A stretch of DNA of 64,000 nt, taken from contig JBJTVH010000102.1 in the NCBI GenBank assembly GCA_046081125.1, positions 27,843 through 91,842 on the forward strand, written 5' to 3'. Position numbers and translations under genes: made by a program. A model generated the notes under the pieces. That model worked only from the letters and a program-made list of their open reading frames with translations, had not been told where the DNA came from and searched no databases. Positions 15,562-24,471 of this stretch are shown piece by piece. Every line of letters begins with the position of its first letter. Positions within the stretch are counted from its first letter, which is position 1. The DNA comes from JBEIFW01 sp046081125 (GTDB taxonomy: Bacteria; Actinomycetota; Acidimicrobiia; Acidimicrobiales; Ilumatobacteraceae).

Positions 15562-16866
15562 ATGCCGACGAGCGCACGAGACGTTCATCATCTGATGCGC
15601 CGAGCCGGTTTCGGGGCCACGGCAGCCGAGGTCGCGGCGCTCGTGCCGTTCGAGCGGGCGGCGATCGTTGACCGCCTGCTCGACGTCTCCGCCGCCCCGG
15701 CCGACGCGCCGCCACCGGCGTTCTCGGACCCCGCACAGGGGAACTGGCAGCGGTACGTGGCGCTGGTCCAGCAGTGGACGGACCGCATGGCGACGAGCCC
15801 GGCGCCGTTGCAGGAGAAGATGACGCTGTTCTGGCACGGGCACTTCACCAGCAGCCGTGAGAAGTGCGCGATCGAGGACCTGCAACGCCAGATCGCCCGG
15901 TACCGGTCGCTCGCGCTCGGGAACCTGCGCACGCTCGCGCAGGCGATGGCGATCGAGCCGGCGATGCTCGACTACCTCGACAACGCGGTGAGCACCCGGT
16001 GGGGTCCGAACCTCAACTTCGCCCGAGAGCTGCTCGAGCTGTTCCTGCTCGGGGTGGGCAACTATTCCGAAGACGACGTCGCCGCTGCGGCCCGGGCCTG
16101 GACCGGTCACACGATCGACCGGACCGCCCGCCGGTACCGGTTCCGCGCCGACTGGCACGACAACACCAACAAGACGTTCATGGGCGTCACCCGGAACTGG
16201 GACGGCCCCCAGATCATCGACTTCCTGCTCGACGACAGCAGCACCCGGCTGATCGTCGCCCGGTTCATCGCCGGGAAGCTGTGGGCCTTCTTCGCCGGCC
16301 CGGTGCCTGCACCTGACGCGGTCGAAGCGGTTGCCCAGTCGTTGCTGAGCTCCGGATGGGAGCTGCGCCCGGCGGTGCGAACCCTGTTGCTGCGCAACGA
16401 GTTCTACGGCGATGCGGCACGCGCCGGGCTGGTGCGCACCCCGGTCGAGTTCGCCGTCGCCGCGATGCGCGCGACCGGATTCGGCGCGGCCACGGCACAC
16501 CCGGAGTGGTACCTCGCCGGGATGGGGCAGGAGTTGCTGAACCCTCCCGACGTGTCGGGCTGGCGCCCCAACAGCTACTGGATCACCACGACCGCCGCGG
16601 CGGCCAAGACCAACTTCGCCTCCTACGTCGGGTGGCGCCAGCGGGAACTGCGTCAGCCGTTCGTGCCGGGCGGCCGGTCCGTGGTGCCCGCTGCGGTCGT
16701 CTCCGGTGCCCTCGCCCGGGCCGGTATCGACGAGCCCTCGACGGCAAGCCGAGCCGCACTGGTGCGCTGGCTCGAGCAGAACCGGGCAGCGCGTTGGGAC
16801 GACTGGGCCGAGGACCAGTACCTGGCCGTGCTCGTGTTCCTGACCCCCGAATTCCAGCTGGCCTGA
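15562..16866 (+). CDS. DUF1800 domain-containing protein
   Basis: DUF1800 proteins are typically encoded next to a DUF1501 protein and are thought to act at the cell surface, but their biochemical role is not established. The diagnostic opening HHLMRRAGFGATAAEVAAL is present, as are EKMTLFWHGHF and NFARELLELFLLGVGNYSEDDV. The 434 residues are close to family length. ATG15562 is preferred over an in-frame ATG at 15499 because GGGAGGT (15546-15552) sits 9 nt before it. No obvious signal peptide is seen. The DUF1501 gene follows after 10 bp. Confidence 0.88.
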   Translation: MPTSARDVHHLMRRAGFGATAAEVAALVPFERAAIVDRLLDVSAAPADAPPPAFSDPAQGNWQRYVALVQQWTDRMATSPAPLQEKMTLFWHGHFTSSREKCAIEDLQRQIARYRSLALGNLRTLAQAMAIEPAMLDYLDNAVSTRWGPNLNFARELLELFLLGVGNYSEDDVAAAARAWTGHTIDRTARRYRFRADWHDNTNKTFMGVTRNWDGPQIIDFLLDDSSTRLIVARFIAGKLWAFFAGPVPAPDAVEAVAQSLLSSGWELRPAVRTLLLRNEFYGDAARAGLVRTPVEFAVAAMRATGFGAATAHPEWYLAGMGQELLNPPDVSGWRPNSYWITTTAAAAKTNFASYVGWRQRELRQPFVPGGRSVVPAAVVSGALARAGIDEPSTASRAALVRWLEQNRAARWDDWAEDQYLAVLVFLTPEFQLA

Positions 16867-16876
16867 GGAGATCCCG

Positions 16877-19333
16877 ATGCTTCCCGCCGACATCGAAACC
16901 GACGACGCGCTGCGCCACCTGTCCGTCGTGGACGACACCTTCGGGCCGATCGGCCGACGCCGCCTGCTCCAAGGGCTCGGCGCCGGGCTCGGCGGCGTGG
17001 CCCTCGCCTCGCTGCTGCCCGGCCCGCTCGGCGCGTCGCTCGCGGCGGCCGCCGAGGTCGAAGCGGCCGCGGCCTCCTCCGACGGCATCCTCGTGGTCGT
17101 CACGCTGAACGGCGGCAACGACGGCCTCAACACCGTCGTGCCCTACACGAGCGGCCCGTACCGGGATCTGCGCAGCTCGCTCGCCCTCGGCGCCGACCGG
17201 GTGCTGCGCCTCGACGGCGCCGTCGGGCTGCACCCGAACCTCACGTTCCTCGCCCAAGAGTTGGCCGCGGGGCGGCTCGCCGTCGTCGAGGGCCTCGGCT
17301 ACCCCGCACCCGACCTCAGCCACTTCAGCTCGATGGGCATCTGGATGCAGGGCTGGGGTGGCACCGGAACGGCCGGCAGCGGGTGGCTCGGCCGCTACCT
17401 CGACGGGCTCGACGGTGGGCTGCTGCGAGCGATGGTGATCGGCGGCACGATCCCGCTCGCGTACGTCGGACGCAACCGACGGGCCACGGCGATCTCCCCG
17501 AATGCCGGCGACCTCGCCGTGCAGGACAGTCCGGTACGCGCCCGGGTCCAAGACGCCATCCGGGCGCTCGCGGCAACGCCGACGGGTCGGGGAGCCTGGG
17601 CCGATGCGCTCGCCCGGATCGACGTCGACCTGCTCGACGTGGGCCGGACCGTCGCCCCGTCGTTCCGTCCGGCGCTGCCGGCGGATCGTGTCGAGCGCGA
17701 CTTCGTCCTCGCCGGCCGGCTGCTCAACGCCGGGCTCGGCATCCGGGTGCTCGGAGTCTCGATGGGGGACTTCGACAGCCACGCCGGGCAACCGGCCATG
17801 CACGACACCCGCATGCGCCAGCTCGACGCCGGGCTGCGATCGTTCTTCGCGACCCTGACGCCGGCCGTCGCGGCGCGGGTGACGGTGATGACGGTGTCGG
17901 AGTTCGGGCGCACACCCCGAGCCAACACCTCGCAGGGCACCGACCACGGCACGGCGAGTTGCGCGTTCGTGCTCGGCGCCTCGGTCACCGGTGGCCGATA
18001 CGGGAGCCCCCCGTCGCTCACGACACTCAACCGCGGGCAGCTCGTCCATACCGTCGATTTCCGTTCGCTGTACGCGACCGTGCTCGCCGGAGTGCTCGGC
18101 GCCGACGCCGACGCGGTTCTGGGCCGGCGGTACGAGCCGCTCACCGGACTGCTGGTCACCCGCACCAACCAGCGGGCCGAACCCGCCCAGCCGGTCGTCG
18201 TCGAACGACCTCGCACCGCCGGGTTCGTGCCGATCAGCCCCGAACGCCGGCTCGACACCCGCGACGGCACCGGGGACGTGCCGGTCGCACCGATCGGGCC
18301 GGGAGCCACGGTCGAGCTCGTCGTCGCCGGCCGGGGGAGCGTGCCGCCGACGGGTGCGACCGCCGTGGCGCTGAACGTCACCGTGACCGGCCCGAGCGCA
18401 GCGGGGTACCTGACCGTGTGGCCGACGGGGGAGGCGCGCCCGACCGCGTCGAGCCTCAACTTCGTGCCCGGACAGACCGTCCCGAACCATGTCGTCGCGA
18501 AGCTCGGTGCCGGGGGAGCGCTGTCGTTCTTCAACTCGGCCGGCGCCACCCATGTCGTGGCCGACGTCGTCGGCTACTTCGCCGACGACGTCGCAATCGG
18601 CCTCGTACCGCTCACCCCGAACCGGCTGCTCGACACCCGCGACAGCGCCAGCCCGATCGGGCCGCAGGCGACCGTGCAGCTCCCCGTCACCGGCCGCGGC
18701 GGGGTACCGGCCGAGGGGGTCGCCGCCGTGGTGCTGAACCTGACCGTGACCGAGCCGACCGCACCGGGTTTCTTCACCGTCTGGCCGTCGGGCACGCCCC
18801 GGCCGCTTGCGTCGAGTCTGAACTTCGTGGCCGGCGAGACCGTGCCCAACCTGGTGGTCGCAAAGGTCGGCGCCGACGGCGCCGTGTCGATCTTCAACTC
18901 GAACGGCCGAGCCCACGTCGTGGCCGACGTCGTCGGGTTCTACGGGCCGCGCGAGCAGCGCGCCGACGCCGTCCGGGCGGTTGCGCTCAGCCCGGCGCGC
19001 GTGCTCGACACCCGCAGTACGGCACCGATCGGCCCGGGCGCAACCCTCCGGTTGCCGATGCTCGAGCGCGGTGGCGTCCCGGCGAGCGGGGTGCGGGGCG
19101 TCAGCCTCAACGTCACCGTCACCGAACCCACCGCCGGCGGTTATCTCACCGTGTGGCCCTCGGGCACCGCCCGGCCGCTCGCATCGAACCTGAACTTCCG
19201 TCCCGGCCAGACCACGCCGAACCACGTAGTGGCCAAACTCGGCCCCGACGGCGCCGTGTCGATCTTCAACTCGGCCGGCACCACGCACGTCGTGGTCGAC
19301 GTGGTCGGCTTCTTCGCCGCCGACGCCGCTTGA
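16877..19333 (+). CDS. DUF1501 protein with Tat signal and three C-terminal repeats
   Basis: Secreted or surface protein of 818 residues. The N terminus has a Tat-type leader (RRRLLQGLGAGLGGVALASL, residues 29-48). The DUF1501 domain (alkaline-phosphatase-like fold) spans about 70-440 with VVVTLNGGNDGLNTVVPY and VTVMTVSEFGRTPRANTSQG. Three repeats of about 115 residues follow (about 450-569, 575-690, 701-818). Each has the plan RLLDTRD, VALNVTVTxP, GYLTVWPxG, SSLNF, HVVADVVGYF. Such repeats occur in exported actinobacterial proteins, probably as binding or stalk modules. It is paired with the upstream DUF1800 gene, and the TatBC exporter is encoded at 1928-3264. Confidence 0.88.
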   Translation: MLPADIETDDALRHLSVVDDTFGPIGRRRLLQGLGAGLGGVALASLLPGPLGASLAAAAEVEAAAASSDGILVVVTLNGGNDGLNTVVPYTSGPYRDLRSSLALGADRVLRLDGAVGLHPNLTFLAQELAAGRLAVVEGLGYPAPDLSHFSSMGIWMQGWGGTGTAGSGWLGRYLDGLDGGLLRAMVIGGTIPLAYVGRNRRATAISPNAGDLAVQDSPVRARVQDAIRALAATPTGRGAWADALARIDVDLLDVGRTVAPSFRPALPADRVERDFVLAGRLLNAGLGIRVLGVSMGDFDSHAGQPAMHDTRMRQLDAGLRSFFATLTPAVAARVTVMTVSEFGRTPRANTSQGTDHGTASCAFVLGASVTGGRYGSPPSLTTLNRGQLVHTVDFRSLYATVLAGVLGADADAVLGRRYEPLTGLLVTRTNQRAEPAQPVVVERPRTAGFVPISPERRLDTRDGTGDVPVAPIGPGATVELVVAGRGSVPPTGATAVALNVTVTGPSAAGYLTVWPTGEARPTASSLNFVPGQTVPNHVVAKLGAGGALSFFNSAGATHVVADVVGYFADDVAIGLVPLTPNRLLDTRDSASPIGPQATVQLPVTGRGGVPAEGVAAVVLNLTVTEPTAPGFFTVWPSGTPRPLASSLNFVAGETVPNLVVAKVGADGAVSIFNSNGRAHVVADVVGFYGPREQRADAVRAVALSPARVLDTRSTAPIGPGATLRLPMLERGGVPASGVRGVSLNVTVTEPTAGGYLTVWPSGTARPLASNLNFRPGQTTPNHVVAKLGPDGAVSIFNSAGTTHVVVDVVGFFAADAA

Positions 19334-19337
19334 GCAC

Positions 19338-19937
19338 CTATCGAGCGAGCAACCCGGCGGCCGACTCGTCGGCCATCGCTGCCCACTGGGGCGACGGCAG
19401 GTGCATCAGCACGATGCCGAAGGCTGCCAGCACCGAGTTGCGGAAGGCGGGCTCGAGTCCGTTCCATGAGATCGACCGCCACATCTGGAACCACTCGCCA
19501 CCGACGGTGATGAAACCGCCCATGAACAGCACCAGGATCATCGCCAAGCCGATGGTTCCCAGCCGGCGAGGAAGGTCGAAGGTGCGGGTACGGCTCGCTC
19601 TCAGCCACGCCCACACCGATCCGAGCAAGACCAGGGCCGTCGCTGATTCCCAGACGATGACGCCGATGTACGCGACGTGATGGAACCAGGTGGCGTCGAT
19701 CGCACGCCACATCACGTCGCTGTCGAGTCCCTCACCGGCTGACGCGCCGAAGTTGGTGGTGTCCATCGACAGCACGTGCGATACGAAGTCGAAGTTGGTG
19801 CCGTAGTCGGTGATGTTCCCAACGGCAACGAGAGCGATGTACAGGGCGTTGAGGGCGACCACGACCGTGCACGCCACCGGCAAGGTGCCCAAGGCCAGAA
19901 GCCGGTCGCCCTTCAGCGACTTCGAGGTCGTACTCAC
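19338..19937 (-). CDS. DUF2165 family small integral membrane protein
   Basis: Predicted four-helix membrane protein of 199 residues and unknown function. The family features are visible: ALVAVGNITDYGTNFDFVSH, VLSMDT, DVMWRAIDATWFHHVAYIGV, and VGGEWFQMW near the C terminus. The GTG start at 19937 has a purine-rich GGGGG a few bases upstream. It is convergent with the DUF1501 gene (4 bp gap) and codon use looks slightly less GC-biased than its neighbours. An AT-rich patch lies 75 bp upstream. Confidence 0.85.
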   Translation of the reverse strand: MSTTSKSLKGDRLLALGTLPVACTVVVALNALYIALVAVGNITDYGTNFDFVSHVLSMDTTNFGASAGEGLDSDVMWRAIDATWFHHVAYIGVIVWESATALVLLGSVWAWLRASRTRTFDLPRRLGTIGLAMILVLFMGGFITVGGEWFQMWRSISWNGLEPAFRNSVLAAFGIVLMHLPSPQWAAMADESAAGLLAR

Positions 19938-20009
19938 CGGTGTCCCCCAATCGCGAGCTGGCGGGATGACGATACTTCATGGGTCCCCTTGGTCCCGCCA
20001 GCCGCAATG

Positions 20010-20042
20010 CGCCGATAATACTTGTTATGTAAAGTGTATCCC
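20010..20042 (-). promoter_or_regulatory. AT-rich island upstream of the DUF2165 gene
   Basis: A 25-bp AT-rich patch (TAATACTTGTTATGTAAAGT and a few bases on) stands out in about 70% GC surroundings. On the minus strand it contains TTTACA and TATTAT elements, but at non-standard spacing. Promoter role is possible, not shown. The rest of the gap 19938-20184 holds nothing I recognise. Confidence 0.25.
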
Positions 20043-20184
20043 GGGCCCGGGCGGCGCACCGATCCAACCCGGTCGGAGCAGCGGACGCGACGGTGACCGG
20101 GCACCCACCAGGCCCGGTCATCGTCGTCGACATCGAAGCAGTGGTGCATGACGGGCGTTGGATCGCCCGAGTGGAACTCGGCGC

Positions 20185-20679
20185 TCAGCGCACGAACACG
20201 TACAGACGTCCCGCCGAGTAGCCGGGGATGTCGATGTCGAACACGTCGCGCCGAGTCGGGTTGGCGCGCAGTTCGCGCACGTCGTCGGCGAGGCCGTCGG
20301 CGATGCGGATCACCTCGCCGAGCGTGACGTGCGGGCTGCTCTGGCTGTTCATCAGCCCGGCCAACACGTTCGCGATCTCCCGGAAGTTCTCCAGGTGCGT
20401 CGGGAACACGTCGGCGGAGGTCTTGACTTCCTTCACCGGACCGGCCGGCATCAACGTGAGCGCCGCACCCGCCCCGGCGGCGATCTTCGCGTCGACCTGC
20501 ACGGCGGCGAGCGCGTTGCCCTCGTCGTCGCGCACGATCGAGATCACCCCGTCGTCGGAATGCTTCTCGTAGCTCTTGCACTGCTCCACCCGGACGTCCT
20601 TGGCGAGCAGCATGCAGAAGGTCCCTTTGATCTCCTCGAGACGAGGGACCGGCACCGGGTCGAGCGCTTGGGTGGACAT
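20185..20679 (-). CDS. Chemotaxis-operon protein, possibly CheC-like
   Basis: Last gene of the leftward chemotaxis cluster; its ATG overlaps the cheY stop (TGATG; a GTG three bases upstream is the alternative). I do not recognise the family with certainty. The 164-residue protein contains REIANVLAGLMN, which fits the ExxNxxxG core of CheC/CheX/FliY phosphatases. The preceding residue is Glu rather than Asp/Ser and the downstream proline is not aligned. If the resemblance is real it would dephosphorylate CheY-P. Otherwise it is a cluster-specific unknown. No membrane segment or signal peptide. Confidence 0.55.
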   Translation of the reverse strand: MSTQALDPVPVPRLEEIKGTFCMLLAKDVRVEQCKSYEKHSDDGVISIVRDDEGNALAAVQVDAKIAAGAGAALTLMPAGPVKEVKTSADVFPTHLENFREIANVLAGLMNSQSSPHVTLGEVIRIADGLADDVRELRANPTRRDVFDIDIPGYSAGRLYVFVR

Positions 20680-21035
20680 CACACCACCCCGTTCAGGGTG
20701 TCCTTGAACGTGTCGGCATTGAACGGCTTGGAGATCAGGAACGCCGCACCGGAGCCGACGGCCTGCGCACGCATGGCCGGGGTCGACTCCGAGGTCACGA
20801 AGCCGAACTTCGTGTTGTTCCCACCGCCGCGCAACGCGTTGAGGAACTCGATGCCGGACATCACCGGCATGTTCCAGTCGCTCAGGATGAGGTCGGGCTT
20901 TTCGGACTTGGTCTTGTCGAGGGCTTCCTGGCCGTTCTCCGCCTCCACGATGGTGGCGTCGAACCCGGCCTGGCGCAGGGTGCGCTGCACGATCATGCGC
21001 ATCGCCCTGCTGTCATCGACCACGAGGATCTTCAT
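20679..21035 (-). CDS. cheY: Chemotaxis response regulator CheY
   Basis: Single-domain receiver, 118 residues, phosphorylated by CheA and carrying the signal to its output target. ILVVDDSRAMRMIVQ holds the acidic pair, DLILSDWNMPVMSG the phospho-acceptor Asp, FVTSES the switch Thr/Ser and ISKPF the conserved Lys. It lies downstream of cheX and overlaps the next gene. It is the closer of the two CheYs here to flagellar-type CheY (DWNMPVMSG). Confidence 0.93.
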   Translation of the reverse strand: MKILVVDDSRAMRMIVQRTLRQAGFDATIVEAENGQEALDKTKSEKPDLILSDWNMPVMSGIEFLNALRGGGNNTKFGFVTSESTPAMRAQAVGSGAAFLISKPFNADTFKDTLNGVV

Positions 21036-21103
21036 GGATACCTTCCCCGGAATGGGTTACTGAGGCGGATCGGGGTTCTGGGACGCAGTCGTGCCGGGGT
21101 CGC

Positions 21104-21538
21104 TCACGTCGGCGACAGCACACGCACGCCGACGTGGCCGCCTTCGTGCTCGACGGCCGCCTCGCACAGCAGTGCCACGGCCGAGGGCTCCCCCACTCCC
21201 GTCGGATCCCCGACGCTGGGGACGCTCATCCGGCAGGTGCCTGGCAGGAGCGACTTGACCATGCCGCCGGCGATGTTCGTGAACTCGCCGAAGGCGTCAC
21301 GCACGTCGTCGTCGGAGGTCTCGTCGAGTTCGAGGCCGAACATCGCCGCCGCGAGCGAGCGAGCGAAGTGCTCGTCGCAGGTGGCGGATACGACGGCATC
21401 GAAGTCGCCGCTGATCTCGATCAAGGCTCGCATGGCCCAGTTCGGCGTGGTCGGGTCGACCGCTTCGCCGGCCGATCCGACGAGCGCATCGAGGGTGGTG
21501 TTGACCGCTTCATGGAGCGCGGTCTCGTTGAGCTGCAT
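21104..21538 (-). CDS. cheX: CheX-like CheY-P phosphatase
   Basis: Protein of 144 residues from ATG21538, placed 7 bp after cheR. The segment DVRDAFGEFTNIAGGMVKSL matches the D/SxxxExxNxxxG active-site motif of the CheC/CheX/FliY group, whose Glu and Asn position water to hydrolyse CheY-P. The overall length and a single such motif favour CheX. It would terminate the signal made by CheA through either of the two CheY proteins encoded in the operon. A 68-bp gap separates it from cheY. Confidence 0.82.
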   Translation of the reverse strand: MQLNETALHEAVNTTLDALVGSAGEAVDPTTPNWAMRALIEISGDFDAVVSATCDEHFARSLAAAMFGLELDETSDDDVRDAFGEFTNIAGGMVKSLLPGTCRMSVPSVGDPTGVGEPSAVALLCEAAVEHEGGHVGVRVLSPT

Positions 21539-21545
21539 GTTCACC

Positions 21546-22409
21546 TCACCGGTTGGGCGCACCGGGCGCCTGGTAGCAGAAGCTCTTGCCGAAGTCCCGG
21601 CGGACGTAGGCATCGTCGACGTTCAGGGTCGTTTCGCTCGAGCCGAGGAACAGGAATCCTCCGGGCATGAGCACTTCTTTGCGGATGCGACCGAGGATCG
21701 CTCGCTTCGTATCCATTGAGAAGTAGATGAGGACGTTGCGGATCATCACCAGGTCGCAGCGGGGCAGTCCGCCCCACGACTCGACCAGGTTCAGCTCACG
21801 CGCTTCGACCATGTTCCGGATGTCCCGGCTGATCACCCAATCCTTGCCGTCCTGCTGGAAGTACCGCACCAGGAATCGAGCGGGCAGTCCTCGGTTCACC
21901 TCGAACTGCGTGTAGCGGCCCGACTTGGTGCGCTGCACCATGGTCGGCGAGAGGTCCGTCGCCACGATCCGCAACCGGTGTCCGGCCGCGAGCTCCGGGA
22001 ACTTCTCGTTGATCACCATGGCGACCGTGTAGGGCTCCTGGCCGCTCGAAGACGCTGCGCACCACACCGTCAACGGAGCGCCGGCCGGCTTGGAGGCGAG
22101 GATCTCCCCCACCACCTCGGGCAGCGAGTTGAACGGGTGGATGTCCCGGAACCACGAGGTCTCGTTCGTCGTCATCGCATCGATGACGGCGTTCGCGAGC
22201 GCGCCGTGGGGTTCACGACGCATCCGCTCTACGACCCCGCGTAGCGAGTCCACCTTGTGCTCCCGCATGAGCGGGCGCAGGCGGTTCTCCACCAGGTAGT
22301 CCTTCGACTCGTCGAGCACGATCGCAGAACGGTCGCGGACCACCTGCCGGAGGTAGGCGAAATCGGCCGGGTTCAGGATCGCGTCGGTTGCGGTCTGACC
22401 CGGTGTCAT
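21546..22409 (-). CDS. cheR: Chemotaxis protein methyltransferase CheR
   Basis: Transfers methyl groups from SAM to receptor glutamates during adaptation. The 287-residue protein has the N-terminal helical CheR domain (about 1-90, DFAYLRQVVRDRSAIVLDES), then NETSWFRDIHPF and the SAM motif VWCAASSSGQEPYTVAM. LRIVATDLSPTMVQ and CDLVMIRNVLIYFSM follow (the NVLIYF hallmark). Its ATG overlaps the cheB stop by 4 bp (ATGA). CheR-CheB coupling implies methylatable receptors encoded outside this window. Confidence 0.95.
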   Translation of the reverse strand: MTPGQTATDAILNPADFAYLRQVVRDRSAIVLDESKDYLVENRLRPLMREHKVDSLRGVVERMRREPHGALANAVIDAMTTNETSWFRDIHPFNSLPEVVGEILASKPAGAPLTVWCAASSSGQEPYTVAMVINEKFPELAAGHRLRIVATDLSPTMVQRTKSGRYTQFEVNRGLPARFLVRYFQQDGKDWVISRDIRNMVEARELNLVESWGGLPRCDLVMIRNVLIYFSMDTKRAILGRIRKEVLMPGGFLFLGSSETTLNVDDAYVRRDFGKSFCYQAPGAPNR

Positions 22410-23617
22410 CTCATCACCTCGATCCTTCCGTTCGGGGCAGCGGCACCACGCCGGCTGCGGACTCTCGTCTCGATGGCTCCCGCCACGTCTTCCACCGCGA
22501 GCACCTCGTCGGCGAGACCCGCCTTGACGACGTACCCGGGCATCCCCCACACCACGCTCGAGGCTTCGTCCTGGGCGAGGATCGCTCCCCCGGCGGCGGC
22601 GATCTTCTCGCTGCCGCGCAGGCCGTCCTGGCCCATGCCCGTGAGCACGACCGCCAACGTCCGAGCCCCGAAGCAGTCAGCGACCGATCGGAACAGCACG
22701 TCGACGGCGGGCCGGCAGGAGTTCTCCGGCGCCGCTTTGTTCAACTCCACCCGGTAACCACGGGCCGAGTCCCCCGTCACCACCATGTGGTTGTCGCCGG
22801 GGGCGACGTAGAGATGCCCGGGCTGCAGGGCGAGGCCCGAGGTCGCCTCCACCACGGTGAAGTGCGTCTTTTGGTCCAGGCGCTGCGCCAGCATCTGGGT
22901 GAACACCGGCGGCATGTGCTGCACCAGCACCACAGGCACCGGGAAGTTCGGGCCGATCGCCGTCAGCACCACTTCGAGCGCCTTGGGGCCGCCGGTCGAC
23001 GATCCGATGGTGACGATGTCGACGGGCCCACCAGCGGGCCGGACCCGGCGGGCAGCCGGGGCCGGGACGCCGGGCACGGCACGACCGGGCCGAGCCCCGC
23101 GGCCCGGCGGCATCGGCCGCGACGGCGCTTCGATGCGCCGATCGGCGCTCGCCGCAGGACCGGCCGGTGCCGACGGGCTCGATGCCGGCGGCACGAGCGG
23201 CGAGAACCGCTTCCCCGCCAGCGCCTTGATCCGCGGGAGCAGTTCGGCTTTCACCTGCTCGATCGCGGCGGCGGCCGACCCAAGGTTGATCGGCTTGAGG
23301 ACGTAGTCCTTGGCGCCGAGGGCCAGGGCATCGAGCGTTGCGGCCGCACCCCGGTAGGTCATGGTCGAGAACATGATCACCGGCATGGCCGGTCGGATCT
23401 TGGTGAGTTCGGCCAGGCAGGCGATGCCGTCCATCTCCGGCATCTCCACGTCGAGCGTGACGATGTCGGGGTTGAGCTCCAGCACGCGCTGGATGCAGGC
23501 CCGCCCGTTGACCGCAGTGCCCACGACCTCGAAGTCGGGGTCGCTGTTCAACACGTCCGACAGCACCCGGCGGATCACCACCGAGTCGTCGACGACGAGC
23601 ACTCGGATCGCGCTCAC
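22406..23617 (-). CDS. cheB: Chemotaxis response regulator protein-glutamate methylesterase CheB
   Basis: Removes methyl groups from receptors and deamidates them. The 403-residue protein has an N-terminal receiver (VLVVDDSVVIRRVL; phospho-Asp in IVTLDVEMPEMDG; Lys in VLKP), a Pro/Ala-rich linker of about 80 residues, and a CheB methylesterase domain. That domain shows IGSSTGGPKALE (Ser nucleophile), VLVQHMPPVFT (His) and LTGMGQDGLRG (Asp). Start GTG23617 overlaps the upstream cheY stop; this start removes an unconserved 100-residue N-terminal extension. Confidence 0.95.
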   Translation of the reverse strand: MSAIRVLVVDDSVVIRRVLSDVLNSDPDFEVVGTAVNGRACIQRVLELNPDIVTLDVEMPEMDGIACLAELTKIRPAMPVIMFSTMTYRGAAATLDALALGAKDYVLKPINLGSAAAAIEQVKAELLPRIKALAGKRFSPLVPPASSPSAPAGPAASADRRIEAPSRPMPPGRGARPGRAVPGVPAPAARRVRPAGGPVDIVTIGSSTGGPKALEVVLTAIGPNFPVPVVLVQHMPPVFTQMLAQRLDQKTHFTVVEATSGLALQPGHLYVAPGDNHMVVTGDSARGYRVELNKAAPENSCRPAVDVLFRSVADCFGARTLAVVLTGMGQDGLRGSEKIAAAGGAILAQDEASSVVWGMPGYVVKAGLADEVLAVEDVAGAIETRVRSRRGAAAPNGRIEVMR

Positions 23618-23994
23618 ATCGCCTCCGACAGCAACCCGAGGAGGGACAGCTTCTCGACGAGGGCCTCGCGGTGCAGCGGCTTGATGCAGTACTCGTCGGC
23701 ACCGACCATCAGAGCTCGGGCCACGTTCGCCTGGGCGGACTCGGCAGAGACCATCATGATCGGCACCTCGGAGAGCCGGCGCACGGCCCGCATCGCCTTG
23801 ACGAGTTCGAGCCCGTCCATCTCGGGCATGTTCCAGTCGACGAGACACAGATCGGGTAGCTCGTCGAGGCTCTGGAGGTGCTCGAGCGCCTCTTTGCCGT
23901 TCGAGGCCTCGTGGCACGTGAACTGATGCTCGCCGAGGAGCTTCTTGAGCGCGGCGCGAGCGGAACGGGAATCGTCGACGATCAGCGCGTGCAT
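23614..23994 (-). CDS. cheY: Second CheY-like response regulator
   Basis: Single-domain receiver, 126 residues: LIVDDSRSARAALKK, CLVDWNMPEMDGLE with the phospho-Asp, VSAES, and CIKPL. It lies between cheW and cheB and its stop overlaps the cheB start. Two CheYs with one CheA suggest that one is the output regulator and the other a phosphate sink or a regulator of a different target. Which is which cannot be told from sequence. Confidence 0.9.
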   Translation of the reverse strand: MHALIVDDSRSARAALKKLLGEHQFTCHEASNGKEALEHLQSLDELPDLCLVDWNMPEMDGLELVKAMRAVRRLSEVPIMMVSAESAQANVARALMVGADEYCIKPLHREALVEKLSLLGLLSEAM

Positions 23995-24023
23995 GGGCGT
24001 CCTTTCCGGGGTTCGGGGCAGGG

Positions 24024-24461
24024 TCAGCCGACCAGGGTCGGCCGGACGGTCTTGTCGAGGTCGATGACCAGCATCAGCTGCCGGTCGAGCTTGTGGACGC
24101 CGACGACGAGATCGCGTTGCACGCGGTCGACGGTCTCCGGGAGGGATTCCATGTCGTCGCCGTCGAGCACCAGCACGTCGCCGATCTCGTCGACGAGCAG
24201 GCTCACCGGCCCGTCGTCGGTGTAGACGACGACGTTGGTCGGCGGCTTGGACGCGTCACGGTCGGGCAGGTGCAGCCGGCGACGCATGTCGAGCGCGGTC
24301 ACGATCTGGCCGCGGAGGTTGATGAGGCCGGTGACCTCGGGCGGGGCGAGCGGCACCGGTGTCATCGGCTGGGACCGCAGCACCTCCTGGACCATCAGCG
24401 CGTTGACGCCGAAGAAGATGTCCTCGACGTAGAAGGTGGCGTACATCTGCTCGGTCGACAC
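24024..24461 (-). CDS. cheW: Chemotaxis coupling protein CheW
   Basis: Scaffold that links receptors to CheA. The 145-residue protein is a single CheW domain: FYVEDIFFGVNALMVQEVL, GLINLRGQIVTALDMR (the conserved NLRG) and VSLLVDEIGDVLVL. It sits 10 bp after cheA and 29 bp before cheY. Confidence 0.94.
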   Translation of the reverse strand: MSTEQMYATFYVEDIFFGVNALMVQEVLRSQPMTPVPLAPPEVTGLINLRGQIVTALDMRRRLHLPDRDASKPPTNVVVYTDDGPVSLLVDEIGDVLVLDGDDMESLPETVDRVQRDLVVGVHKLDRQLMLVIDLDKTVRPTLVG

Positions 24462-24471
24462 GGGGTCCTCC

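Noticed and set aside
16583..19288. A 901-residue antisense frame opposite the DUF1800/DUF1501 genes
   Set aside because: Composition is a reverse-frame shadow of the well-supported plus-strand proteins.
19938..20184. A small gene or RNA in the 247-bp gap before the chemotaxis operon
   Set aside because: No frame with a start and protein-like composition and no tRNA or known RNA fold was seen; only an AT-rich patch stands out.
22410..22550. A longer CheR start adding 47 N-terminal residues
   Set aside because: The added segment is Arg/Gly-rich shadow sequence of cheB, and ATG22409 overlaps the cheB stop in the usual ATGA way.
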